A stretch of 10,767 nt of DNA from DASVEE01 sp036399695 (GCA_036399695.1 DASWMP010000104.1:1-10767); one strand, 5' to 3'. Counted from the stretch's first letter, positions 1-6,565 are shown. Numbers and translations: made by a program. The notes: generated by a model not told the origin, from the letters alone.

Positions 1-105
1 CGCCTCCTTTACGCCTGCTGGAAGAACCGCACCGCTTATGACGAAGCTCGCTATCTGCAGCAGCTCGCTAGGCGAGGCTCAACCCTGGCCAACGCTGCCG
101 CGTGA
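1..105 (+). CDS. C-terminal end of a probable IS110-family transposase (partial)
   Basis: Only the last 34 codons are in the window. The frame is open from base 1 to a TGA at 103-105. The visible end contains LLYACWKNRTAYDEARYLQQ followed by a basic, low-complexity tail. A short 'acidic/aromatic K-N/G-x-x-YD' ending of this kind resembles the extreme C-terminus of IS116/IS110/IS902-type transposases, which are DEDD recombinases. The catalytic domains lie outside the window, so the family call rests on this tail alone. I see no obvious terminal inverted repeat after the stop; IS110 elements usually lack them. The next gene starts 18 bases downstream, so the element seems to abut the polysaccharide locus directly. 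It could also be the end of an unrelated protein. Confidence 0.45.
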   Translation, partial: RLLYACWKNRTAYDEARYLQQLARRGSTLANAAA

Positions 106-111
106 CTTGAC

Positions 112-118
112 AGGAAGG
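112..118 (+). promoter_or_regulatory. Ribosome binding site for the methyltransferase gene
   Basis: AGGAAGG lies five bases before the ATG at 124 and is a good Shine-Dalgarno match. It is the main reason for preferring the 124 start over an in-frame ATG at 157 or GTG at 166. A TAGAAT sequence at 153-158 overlaps the 157 ATG and could be a -10 box for a shorter, nearly leaderless transcript starting near 166, so the true start is not settled. Confidence 0.5.
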
Positions 119-123
119 CTCAG

Positions 124-1086
124 ATGTCCGGAGGCCCCCCGTCGTCCCCCTGTAGAATGGATAAAGTGACAGACATTGATTACGCGGCGGCACTGGCGGC
201 GGAGAGTCGGAAGTGGGGGGAGCACCTCCAGGTCGAGGCTTCGGGGGAGTGGCATGCGTGGCTCGACCATCCGCTCGTGTCGCGTCACTACCATGCGCGG
301 GCGTTGCTCGACGGGCGGCCCTGGGAGGCGTGGGCGGCGCATCGATTGGGGAGACCCGCGGCGCGGAGTCTCGACCTCGGGTGCGGAGCGGGGGAGAAGA
401 GCCTGACTGTCCACCAGGCTGGGAGCACGCTCGAGACCCATGGGCTCGACATCAGCGAAGATCGCATTGCCGCGGCGGAGCGGATGCGTCAGGCGCATGG
501 TCTACCGGGCCAGTTCCGGGTCGCCGACGTCAATACCGCCACGTTGCCGGCGAACACCTACGACCTGATCTTTTCCAGCCACAGCTTGCACCACTTCCTC
601 GCGCTCGAGCATGTCATGGCCCAGGTGCACGACGCCCTGACCGAGGATGGACTGTTCATCCTCGAAGAGTTCGTCGGACCGACGCAGTTCCAGTGGACCG
701 ACCAGCAGATCGAAGTCGTCAAGACCCTCATGGCGCTGATTCCCGAAGACCTGCGCATGCTGCGCTGGGGAGCCGTGAAGCCTTACGAAGGACGTCCGAC
801 CGTAAAAGACGTCGTCGCGGCGTCACCGTTCGAGTCCATCCGGTCCGCCGAGATCGTCCCGATCTTCAAGCGCACCTTCCACGTCATCGAGATCCGTCCC
901 CTCGGCGGCACGTTGCAGCATCTTCTGTACAACGGCATCGTCCACAACTTCACCCTGGACCGCCGCGACGCCACCGACTACGTCCAGGCCATCATCGACA
1001 TCGAAGACGCCATGATCGATTCAGGCTTGCTGCCCAGCGACTTCGCGCTGCTCATCGGCCGGCGTCGCCGGACCGCGACACAGTAG
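124..1086 (+). CDS. Class I SAM-dependent methyltransferase
   Basis: The protein has 320 residues from the ATG at 124, or 309 from 157. It transfers a methyl group from S-adenosylmethionine; the acceptor cannot be read from sequence. The Rossmann-fold SAM site is clear: motif I LDLGCGAG at about 83-90, the acidic end of strand 2 (HGLDIS) at 106-111, an aspartate in VADVN near 134, and the motif IV-like YDLIFSSHSLHHF at 146-158. A post-motif strand, DGLFILEEFVGP, is at 175-186. The C-terminal half (about 187-320) has no membrane segment and probably forms a substrate cap. Methyltransferases of this layout occur often in O-antigen and capsule clusters, where they modify sugars. The neighbouring wecB and sugar transferase genes support a sugar-modifying role, but a small-molecule or lipid substrate is possible. 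The first 11-14 residues are proline/serine-rich and poorly convincing, so a downstream start is quite possible. Confidence 0.85.
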   Translation: MSGGPPSSPCRMDKVTDIDYAAALAAESRKWGEHLQVEASGEWHAWLDHPLVSRHYHARALLDGRPWEAWAAHRLGRPAARSLDLGCGAGEKSLTVHQAGSTLETHGLDISEDRIAAAERMRQAHGLPGQFRVADVNTATLPANTYDLIFSSHSLHHFLALEHVMAQVHDALTEDGLFILEEFVGPTQFQWTDQQIEVVKTLMALIPEDLRMLRWGAVKPYEGRPTVKDVVAASPFESIRSAEIVPIFKRTFHVIEIRPLGGTLQHLLYNGIVHNFTLDRRDATDYVQAIIDIEDAMIDSGLLPSDFALLIGRRRRTATQ

Positions 1087-1135
1087 CCGCCGCGGCGGCG
1101 ACAGCCTCGTGGATGGGCGTATTCGCCTCATTTCT

Positions 1136-1192
1136 CGCGTGACGGACAGGATTGTCCGTCCTCCACTGGTGCGTCGCGGTGTCCGTCACGCG
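1136..1192. terminator. Three-armed inverted repeat between convergent genes, putative bidirectional terminator
   Basis: The 138-bp gap between the stop codons of the methyltransferase and wecB holds a 13-base arm CGCGTGACGGACA (1136-1148) with a perfect complement TGTCCGTCACGCG at 1180-1192. The inner part of the left arm, GACGGACA (1141-1148), also has a perfect complement TGTCCGTC at 1153-1160, with a 4-base loop. The left arm can therefore pair with either partner, giving a tight 8-bp hairpin or a wider 13-bp stem. A 14-bp palindrome, GCCGCCGCGGCGGC, sits at 1086-1099 over the methyltransferase stop. There is no T-run, so classical intrinsic termination is not shown. Confidence 0.5.
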
Positions 1193-1224
1193 TCAACGGG
1201 CGCCACGAAAAGAGCCGCACGCCC

Positions 1225-2358
1225 CTACGAAACCGGCAGCGTCGCCCGGAGGATCGTGGCGATCCTCGACGATGCCCGTCCGTCGCCGAAGGCGTCGGTC
1301 GGCTGGCTCATCCCCTCGCGGTGCACGTCGTCCGAGAGCAGCCGTCCCGCGGCTGCCACGATCGACTCCTGCACCGTCCCGACCAGGCGCACGTTCCCAG
1401 CGCGGACCGCCTCTTCGCGCTCCGTCGTATCGCGCATCACCAGGACCGGTTTGCCGAGCGTGGGGGCTTCCTCCTGCACGCCGCCCGAATCCGTGAGGAT
1501 GAAGTGGCTGCGCTGCATCAGGTGGACGAACGAGACGTAGTCGACCGGCTCGATCAGGTACACCCGGCTGCTCTCGCCGAGGATGCGGCGGACCGGGAGG
1601 CGGACATTCGGATTCAGGTGGACCGGGTAGACGATCTCCACCTCCCGGTGCTCTTCGGCGATCTCGGCCAGCGCATTACAGATCGACTCGAACCCGGCGC
1701 CGAAATTCTCGCGCCGGTGGCCGGTCACGAGGATCATCCGCCGGTCGTCGTCGAGGAACGAGAAGTCGTCGTCGAGCCGGGCGCGGAGAGCCGCGTCGCT
1801 GTCGATGCGTGACACCGTCCGCTTCAGCGTGTCGATGACTGTGTTGCCGGTCACGTGAATGCGCGCCGGGTCCGTCCCCTCGCGCAGCAGGTTCTCGCGG
1901 GCGTCTTCCGTCGGCGCGAAGTGCAGCCGCGTGACGATACTCAGCAGCTTCCGGTTCACTTCCTCCGGCCAGGGGGCGTAGTCGTCGCCGCTGCGGAGGC
2001 CTGCCTCCACGTGCGCGACCTCGATCCCGGCGTAGAAGGCCGCCAGGCCGGCCGCGAAGGCGCTGGTCGTATCCCCCTGCACCACCACCACGTCGGGGCG
2101 CATCTCCCGCAGCACCTTGCTCATCCCGGCGAGGATCGCGGCCGTGACGGTGGCGAGGTCCTGGTCCGGTTTCATCACGTCGAGGTCGGCATCCGGCACG
2201 ATGTCGAACAGCCGCAGCACCTGCGCGAGCATCTCCCGGTGCTGCCCGGTGACGCAGACGCGGACCCGGAACGAAGCGTTGCGGCGCAGCTCGTCGATGA
2301 CGGGCGCGAGCTTGATGGCTTCCGGACGGGTACCGAAGACGAACAGGACCGTGGACAT
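1225..2358 (-). CDS. wecB: UDP-N-acetylglucosamine 2-epimerase (non-hydrolysing)
   Basis: This cytosolic enzyme of 377 residues interconverts UDP-GlcNAc and UDP-ManNAc, supplying ManNAc or ManNAcA precursors for enterobacterial-common-antigen-like, capsule or O-antigen glycans. The family signature is nearly complete. The N-terminal nucleotide-binding motif FGTRPEAIKLAPV is at 8-20, VTGQHREML at 36-44, VQGDTTS at 93-99, HVEAGLRSGD at 116-125 and PWPEEVNRKL at 129-138. VTGNTVIDTL is at 169-178, VTGHRRENFG at 211-220, and a SGGVQEEAPTLGKP block lies near the C-terminus. The residues matching the known catalytic D, E, E and H of E. coli WecB fall at D96, E118, E132 and H214, so the enzyme should be active. 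The ATG at 2358 begins the family directly; the much longer open frame upstream to 3501 is antisense to the next gene. It is divergent from the glycosyltransferase (72-bp gap) and convergent with the methyltransferase. Confidence 0.95.
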   Translation of the reverse strand: MSTVLFVFGTRPEAIKLAPVIDELRRNASFRVRVCVTGQHREMLAQVLRLFDIVPDADLDVMKPDQDLATVTAAILAGMSKVLREMRPDVVVVQGDTTSAFAAGLAAFYAGIEVAHVEAGLRSGDDYAPWPEEVNRKLLSIVTRLHFAPTEDARENLLREGTDPARIHVTGNTVIDTLKRTVSRIDSDAALRARLDDDFSFLDDDRRMILVTGHRRENFGAGFESICNALAEIAEEHREVEIVYPVHLNPNVRLPVRRILGESSRVYLIEPVDYVSFVHLMQRSHFILTDSGGVQEEAPTLGKPVLVMRDTTEREEAVRAGNVRLVGTVQESIVAAAGRLLSDDVHREGMSQPTDAFGDGRASSRIATILRATLPVS

Positions 2359-2430
2359 TTTGGGAGCAAACAATAACACGTGTCTGCTACCCTGCCGGTC
2401 CGGCGCGTCCAGTCGCCCTCCGTACAGTCT
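2359..2430. promoter_or_regulatory. Divergent promoter region between wecB and the glycosyltransferase
   Basis: This 72-bp spacer must drive both divergent genes. On the plus strand, TACAGT at 2423-2428 is a -10-like box only two bases before the ATG at 2431, which would give a leaderless or nearly leaderless transcript. On the minus strand, TATTGT (bases 2375 to 2370) lies 11 bases before the wecB ATG. An 8-bp palindrome, ACACGTGT (2376-2383), lies next to the minus-strand box and could be an operator. I see no good TTGACA-like -35 element for either direction, and neither start has a clear Shine-Dalgarno sequence. Confidence 0.4.
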
Positions 2431-3567
2431 ATGAACGTCCTGCTGTTGAGCTCCCGCTTTCCCTGGCCCGCCTTCACCGGCGATCGCCTGCGTGCCGCGA
2501 TCTGGCTCGAGGCGCTGGGGGAGGAGGCGAACGTCGCCCTCGTTGCGCCGGCTGGTACGGTTCCGGCCGCCGCGCCGCGCCTCCGTTTTTACACCGCGGA
2601 GCGATCCATGCGGCGAGGGGCGGCCGGGGCGTTGCGGGTGCTGCGAGGCGCTCCGGTGAGCTCGCTGCTCGCCGCGCCGTACGATTGGGCCGAAGCCATC
2701 GGGCAGGCGCGGGAGGAGTTCGGGCACTTCGACGCCACGACCGTCCTGCTGTCGCGGCTCGATCCCTGGGTGCGCGAGCTGCTGCCGGAAGGCTTTCACC
2801 TGCTCGACGCCATCGACTCCCTGCGCCGCAATGTGGCCGAGCGGTCGCGCGAAGCGTCGCCGCTGACGCGCTGGTTCTGGCGTGCCGAGTCGCGGCGGCT
2901 GGGGCGGGCGGAGCAGGAGGCGGCGCGGGCGTACGGACGGGTCATCGTCGTCAGTCCCGAGGATTGCGACGAACTGCGGGCGGTGGCCATCTCGAATGGT
3001 GTGGTCATCCGGCCGCTTGCGGCAGCGCCGCGCCGCTACGACTTCGGCTTCTGGGGACGGCTCGGCTACTTTGCGAATGCCGATGCCGTGGCCTGGCTCA
3101 CGTGCGAGATGTGGCCGGCCATCCGCGCGCGGCGGCCCGAGGCCACGCTCGTCATCGCCGGTGCCGGCGCGCCCGCGGGATTGCGGGCGCTGCATGGACG
3201 CGACGGCATTTCCGTCGTCTCGCCGGTCGACGACATGGCCGCGCTCGCGCGGCAGGTGCGCGTGGCGTTGATGCCGGTCCGCTACGGCACCGGCCAGGCG
3301 AACAAGACCCTCGAAGCGGCGGAAGCAGGGTGCGCCATAGCCGGCACGCCGCAGGCGCTGCGCGGCCTGGAGCCGCTGGCCGCGCATGCCGCCATCGCCG
3401 GCGACGCCGCGGGACTCGTGCACGCGGCCGTGTCTCTGATCTCCGACGCGGCGCGCCGTGCAGCCATGGCCGCCGCGGTCCGGCAAGCCGTGGAGACGCA
3501 TTACGCGCGCCGCACGACGCTCGCACGGCTCGCCGCGCTCGTCCGGCGGCGGGAGGTGGCGGCATGA
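2431..3567 (+). CDS. Glycosyltransferase, GT4/GT-B fold
   Basis: The protein has 378 residues and is predicted to transfer a sugar from a nucleotide-sugar donor to a lipid-linked oligosaccharide at the inner face of the cytoplasmic membrane. The N-terminal domain opens with MNVLLLSSRFPWPAFTGDR, typical of GT4 enzymes related to the exopolysaccharide (EpsH/PEP-CTERM-associated) glycosyltransferases. A linker near 130-150 has LLDAIDSLRRNVAERSREA. The C-terminal donor domain begins at about 200 with GFWGRLGYFANADAVAWL, followed by a TLVIAGAG strand. The donor-binding segment near 287-301, GTGQANKTLEAAEAG, contains E295 and E298, as expected for this clan. The ATG at 2431 is preferred to the GTG at 2380 because the family begins there and the extra 17 residues are nondescript. 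Its TGA overlaps the next ATG (ATGA), so the two genes are translationally coupled. Donor and acceptor specificity cannot be inferred. Confidence 0.87.
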   Translation: MNVLLLSSRFPWPAFTGDRLRAAIWLEALGEEANVALVAPAGTVPAAAPRLRFYTAERSMRRGAAGALRVLRGAPVSSLLAAPYDWAEAIGQAREEFGHFDATTVLLSRLDPWVRELLPEGFHLLDAIDSLRRNVAERSREASPLTRWFWRAESRRLGRAEQEAARAYGRVIVVSPEDCDELRAVAISNGVVIRPLAAAPRRYDFGFWGRLGYFANADAVAWLTCEMWPAIRARRPEATLVIAGAGAPAGLRALHGRDGISVVSPVDDMAALARQVRVALMPVRYGTGQANKTLEAAEAGCAIAGTPQALRGLEPLAAHAAIAGDAAGLVHAAVSLISDAARRAAMAAAVRQAVETHYARRTTLARLAALVRRREVAA

Positions 3568-4907
3568 TCCGTCCGCGCTCCAAAGAACGCTGGTTCCGCA
3601 CCGCCATCGTCGTCGTCAGCGACTTCCTGATCGGCTGGGGGGCGCTCTACGCCATCGTCGAGCTGCGCCGCAATTTCAACCTGGCCTTTACGAAGTCGCT
3701 CCTGCCGGTGTCGAAGTTCGAGCTCGATGCGCCGATCGTGCTGCTCTTCGCGCTGTCGCTCGTCTGCGCGCTCGGGCTGAGCGGCTTCTATCATGACCGC
3801 GTCACGCCGCGGACGCGCCCTTCGCTCATCACCGCTCTGGTGATCCAGGCAGCCCTCGTGGCCATCGGAGCGACGCTGCTGGTGCGCCCGCTTCCTCGGA
3901 CCGTGATGTTCGCCGTGCCGCTGTTCGAGCTGCTCGCCTTGCCGCTCTGGCGCCGGATCCTCCGCGCCATCGCCCCGATCCGCCCGCGGCAGACCATCCT
4001 CGCAGGCGAGCCGGCCGACCTCGAGCGGGCCATGGCCGGCCTCCGTTTCGCCGGCGGCTCCCGCGTCGCCGTCATCGAGGAGATGAGTCTCCGTCTCGAC
4101 GACCTGACCGATCCGGCGCGGCGCGTACGCCTGCGGGAGGCGGAAGAAGTCATCTGCGTCTCCCCCGACACCAACTCGCGCGTCCGCCTCGAGCTGCTGC
4201 GCATCCGCGGCCCGCGCGGCTTCCTCATGCTCGCCTCGCACGCCGATGCGCTGCTCGCCTCCACCATGTTTGGCTGGATCGGCGACCAGCCGCTGGTCGA
4301 GGTGGCGGTGAGCTGCGGCCACGGTTTCAGCGCCGTGGTCAAACGATCCATCGACATCGCCGTCAGTGGGTTGTTGATCGTCGCCGCGATGCCGGTCTGG
4401 CTCCTGGTGGCCATCGCCATCTGGCTCGACGACCGCGGCCCCATCCTCATCCGCCAGCAGCGCGTCGGCCTCGGCGGCGTCCCCTACGGCATGTGGAAGT
4501 TCCGCTCCATGCGCGGCCCTGTCGAGCCCGAGCCGTCAGCCCGGCGCGAGGACCTCGTGGCCGCCAAAGCCCGCATCACCCGCACCGGCGCCTTCCTCCG
4601 CCCGTACCACATCGACGAGCTCCCCCAACTCCTCAACGTCCTCACCGGCGACATGAGCCTCGTCGGCCCCCGCCCCGAACGCCCCGAGCTCACCGCCGCC
4701 ATCCTCCGCGAAGTCCCGGACTTCGACCTCCGCTCCCTCGTCCGCCCCGGCATCGCCGGCCTCGCCCAGGTCTCGTCCGAATACGACACCCGCCCCGAGG
4801 TCAAGCTCCGCTACGACCTGATGTACATGTGCGACTGGTCGATCTGGCTCGACGTGCGCCTGATGCTCCGCGCCATCAGCTCGTCACTGGCGGGGACAGG
4901 GCTGTAA
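3564..4907 (+). CDS. Polyprenyl-phosphate sugar-1-phosphate transferase (initiating glycosylphosphotransferase, PssY/WcaJ type)
   Basis: This membrane protein of 447 residues is predicted to transfer a sugar 1-phosphate from a nucleotide sugar to undecaprenyl phosphate, the first step of repeat-unit assembly. Four hydrophobic segments lie at about 12-33, 56-75, 88-107 and 113-130. A degenerate nucleotide-binding-like domain follows (about 141-245). The bacterial sugar transferase domain starts at K260 with KRSIDIAVSG, then a hydrophobic re-entrant helix (about 265-288), the catalytic-region motif RQQRVGLGG (298-306), WKFRSMR (311-317), DELPQLLNVLTGDMSLVGPR (351-370) and a C-terminal RPGIAGLAQV segment. 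All hallmark motifs are present and the length is normal for the polyisoprenyl-phosphate hexose-1-phosphate transferase family. The usual threonine or serine before DELPQL is replaced in 'YHIDELPQL'. The ATG overlaps the stop of the upstream glycosyltransferase by 4 bp, so they form an operon. Which sugar is transferred (hexose or HexNAc) is not determined by sequence. Confidence 0.92.
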   Translation: MIRPRSKERWFRTAIVVVSDFLIGWGALYAIVELRRNFNLAFTKSLLPVSKFELDAPIVLLFALSLVCALGLSGFYHDRVTPRTRPSLITALVIQAALVAIGATLLVRPLPRTVMFAVPLFELLALPLWRRILRAIAPIRPRQTILAGEPADLERAMAGLRFAGGSRVAVIEEMSLRLDDLTDPARRVRLREAEEVICVSPDTNSRVRLELLRIRGPRGFLMLASHADALLASTMFGWIGDQPLVEVAVSCGHGFSAVVKRSIDIAVSGLLIVAAMPVWLLVAIAIWLDDRGPILIRQQRVGLGGVPYGMWKFRSMRGPVEPEPSARREDLVAAKARITRTGAFLRPYHIDELPQLLNVLTGDMSLVGPRPERPELTAAILREVPDFDLRSLVRPGIAGLAQVSSEYDTRPEVKLRYDLMYMCDWSIWLDVRLMLRAISSSLAGTGL

Positions 4908-4985
4908 CCGCGCCCCCCGCCCACGAAGGTAGGCGCGGGCGCGCTTTGCCTCCGCCACTTCTCGCGACGAACGGCTCATGCCGCC

Positions 4986-5003
4986 GGCACGGTCGACCGT
5001 GCC
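4986..5003. repeat. 18-bp perfect palindrome
   Basis: GGCACGGTCGACCGTGCC reads identically on both strands and is centred on TCGA. It lies 79 bases after the sugar transferase stop codon. With no loop it is a poor RNA hairpin but a plausible binding site for a dimeric protein, or part of a dispersed intergenic repeat. Confidence 0.7.
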
Positions 5004-5051
5004 ATCCGCAGAACCGAGGACCTCAATGTCCGGCGGAAGATGCCGGCCGCC

Positions 5052-5109
5052 GGCGGAGTGCCGCGAGACTCCGCCAGAGTGTCGCGTGGCTCTGGCAGAG
5101 TGTCGCGTG
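5052..5109. repeat. 21-bp repeat forming two overlapping hairpins, possible terminator
   Basis: AGAGTGTCGCGTG occurs at 5076-5088 and again at 5097-5109, a 21-base period; a diverged copy (GGAGTGCCGCGAG) precedes them at 5055-5067. Two hairpins can form: GGCGGAGT (5052-5059) with ACTCCGCC (5068-5075), loop 8; and GCCAGAG (5073-5079) with CTCTGGC (5090-5096), loop 10. They share bases 5073-5075, so both cannot form fully at once. No T-run follows. Confidence 0.65.
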
Positions 5110-5133
5110 TTCATTCGAGCGTGTGCGCCGGGG

Positions 5134-5265
5134 GGAAACGATAGGACCTATGGGACAGATAGGACAGAGGGGACAGATAGGACAGATGGGACAGATAGGA
5201 CAGATGGGACCTATGGGAACCATGTGTCCCATGTGTCCTATCGGTCCTATCCGTCCTATCGTTCC
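5134..5265. repeat. 9-bp tandem repeat array that inverts at its centre (long imperfect hairpin)
   Basis: From 5144 to 5215 there are eight consecutive 9-base units of the form GGACAGATA/GGACAGATG, with GGACCTATG as the first and last. A transition unit (5216-5224) follows, then four units of the complementary type (TGTCCCATG, TGTCCTATC, GGTCCTATC, CGTCCTATC; 5225-5260) and GTTCC. The centre folds as ATGGGA (5213-5218) with TCCCAT (5227-5232) around an 8-base loop, and pairing continues outward with about one mismatch per 9-base unit. The outermost segments also match: GGAAACGATAGGAC (5134-5147) with GTCCTATCGTTCC (5253-5265), one A bulged. The left arm has about twice as many units as the right, so several registers are possible. 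The right end covers the stop codon (5256-5258) and last codons of the minus-strand glycosyltransferase. A role as a two-way transcription barrier or mRNA 3'-end protector is plausible but unproven. Confidence 0.8.
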
Positions 5266-6548
5266 TTACTGACTCGCGCGGTGACCGCGGCCAGCTCCGC
5301 AAAGCGGCGCTCCCAGCTCTGCTCCCGCGCAAACTCCCGCCGCTGCTCCGCGAGCTCCGCCGGCTCCGCGAGCGCTGCCTCGATCTCCCGCGAGAACTCC
5401 TCCACGGTCGACGCCAGCCGCACCAGCGGCGCGAGCGCCGCGACTTCAGGGATCGGCACCGAGACGACCGGCTTGCCGCCGGCGAGCATCTCGTAGACTT
5501 TCACAGGGTTCGTAGCTTCGGTGAGGGGGTTCCGCAGGAACGGGACGATGGCCACGTCGAAGCGGCCCAGCCACTCCGGCAGCGTCTCGTACGCCTGTTC
5601 TCCGGGCAGGAAGACATTCGGCAGCTTCGCCAGACGTGAGACGGCTCCGCCGTACGTCGAGCCGACCAGCACGAAATCCCAATCCGGCCGGCGCGCCGCC
5701 AGCTCCGCGACCAGCGCGGCGTCGAACCACTCGGCGATGGCGCCGTAGTAGCCGACCACCGGGCGGACGTTGTTCGCGGGCGGCGTCTTGGCGAAGTGCG
5801 CAACGTCGCACCCGTTGCGGATCACGAACGCCTCGCGGCGCTGCTGCAGCGCGTGCCGTTCGAGGGCGGCCGAGCTGACGACGACGGCATCGGCGCCGGC
5901 GAGCAGCTCAGCTTCCTGCCGCACGACGTCGCGGGAAACGCTGGCGAAGCCGGAGTGCAGGTCCATGCAGTCATAGACGACCGTCCAGCCGAAGCGCTTC
6001 CGCGCCTCGCGGGCGAGCGGCCACCACGACGGCCAGTGCACGATCGTCACGGCCGCGCTGATACCAACGTCGCGCCGCAGCGCGTCGACTGCCTGCGCAC
6101 CGTCTCCGCTCAGCGTGACTTCATAGACGCCATCACGCTTCGTCACGGCCGCCCACGGTCGTCCCTCCCGGCGGAGCCTCTGGCTGACGTAGAAGACGCG
6201 ATGCCCCGCTGCGGCGTAGAGCGCCATCAGTTGCTGCGGACGCTGGAAGCGGGCGTCCCAGTCACAGGTCGAGAGACAGAGGATGTCGTACGTCGTCGCC
6301 GAGGAGATGCGCGGTTGCACGTCAGCCATCGGCGACGCCGCCACGCGAGGCCAGCGAATGCCGAACACGCGGAGGAGCGGATCGACGTAGCGATGCTTCA
6401 GCGTCCGGAAGGCGCCGGCGAAGCGCCACGCCCGCGAGCGGTGGATCTCGACGACCTCCCGCTCCTTCACCGCGAGCGCCGCTTCGAGCACCCGGATCCG
6501 TTCCTCGGCGGCAGCGAGACGGGCGGCCACCTCGTCATGCGGATTCAT
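5256..6548 (-). CDS. Glycosyltransferase with N-terminal coiled-coil/membrane-associating segment
   Basis: The protein has 430 residues from the ATG at 6548. Residues about 6-36 form a charged heptad-type helix (AAAEERIRVLEAALAVKERE), followed by SRAWRFAGAFRTLKHRY (38-54). This layout, a coiled coil then an 'S-x-x-WR' basic amphipathic stretch, is frequent at the N-terminus of polysaccharide glycosyltransferases and probably tethers them to membrane or partner proteins. The GT-B part starts near 86 (YDILCLSTCDWDARFQRPQQ) with HWPSWW (171-176) and VYDCMDLHSGF (191-201). The donor domain begins at VVGYYGAIAEWFD (264-276), with LPGEQAYETLPEWL (314-327) and NPVKVYEMLAGGKPVVSV (347-364) as donor-binding motifs. 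It resembles TuaH-like and related GT4 enzymes that use nucleotide sugars. The long open frame upstream of 6548 runs antisense into the next gene and is not part of it. It converges on the sugar transferase gene and is probably part of the same glycan pathway. Confidence 0.87.
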   Translation of the reverse strand: MNPHDEVAARLAAAEERIRVLEAALAVKEREVVEIHRSRAWRFAGAFRTLKHRYVDPLLRVFGIRWPRVAASPMADVQPRISSATTYDILCLSTCDWDARFQRPQQLMALYAAAGHRVFYVSQRLRREGRPWAAVTKRDGVYEVTLSGDGAQAVDALRRDVGISAAVTIVHWPSWWPLAREARKRFGWTVVYDCMDLHSGFASVSRDVVRQEAELLAGADAVVVSSAALERHALQQRREAFVIRNGCDVAHFAKTPPANNVRPVVGYYGAIAEWFDAALVAELAARRPDWDFVLVGSTYGGAVSRLAKLPNVFLPGEQAYETLPEWLGRFDVAIVPFLRNPLTEATNPVKVYEMLAGGKPVVSVPIPEVAALAPLVRLASTVEEFSREIEAALAEPAELAEQRREFAREQSWERRFAELAAVTARVSKER

Positions 6549-6565
6549 CGACACGGCAGCCCGGC

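Larger units (their letters stand above)
4908..5133. other. Structured non-coding spacer between convergent genes
   Basis: I find no convincing gene in the gap after the sugar transferase. Short open frames here are repetitive and lack ribosome binding sites. The stretch starts with a C/G-rich segment and continues with an 18-bp palindrome (4986-5003). It also holds a short inverted repeat GGAC...GTCC around 5018-5032, GC-rich self-complementary blocks (GCCGGC-type, about 5042-5055) and a 21-bp repeat with hairpins (5052-5109). The 9-bp repeat hairpin follows immediately. The composition resembles a mosaic of dispersed intergenic repeats rather than a decayed gene. Confidence 0.6.

Noticed and set aside
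2380..2430. Alternative GTG start for the glycosyltransferase at 2380
   Set aside because: The added 17 residues look random, the family starts at MNVLLLSS, and a -10-like box lies between the two starts.
2359..3501. N-terminal extension of wecB upstream of 2358
   Set aside because: It is antisense to the glycosyltransferase, rich in R/G/H, and the epimerase family begins exactly at MSTVLFVFGTRPEA.
5144..5260. CRISPR array
   Set aside because: Units are 9 bases and contiguous, with no unique spacers, and they invert in the middle. No cas genes are nearby.
4493..5272. Plus-strand open frame overlapping the sugar transferase and the spacer, ending in a GQIGQMG-like repeat
   Set aside because: It is out of frame with the intact sugar transferase. 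Its collagen-like tail is only a translation of the 9-bp DNA repeat.
4978..5496. Plus-strand open frame with DRTDGTDRTDGT repeats
   Set aside because: It is the same repeat read in another frame, running antisense into a clear glycosyltransferase. There is no ribosome binding site or domain.
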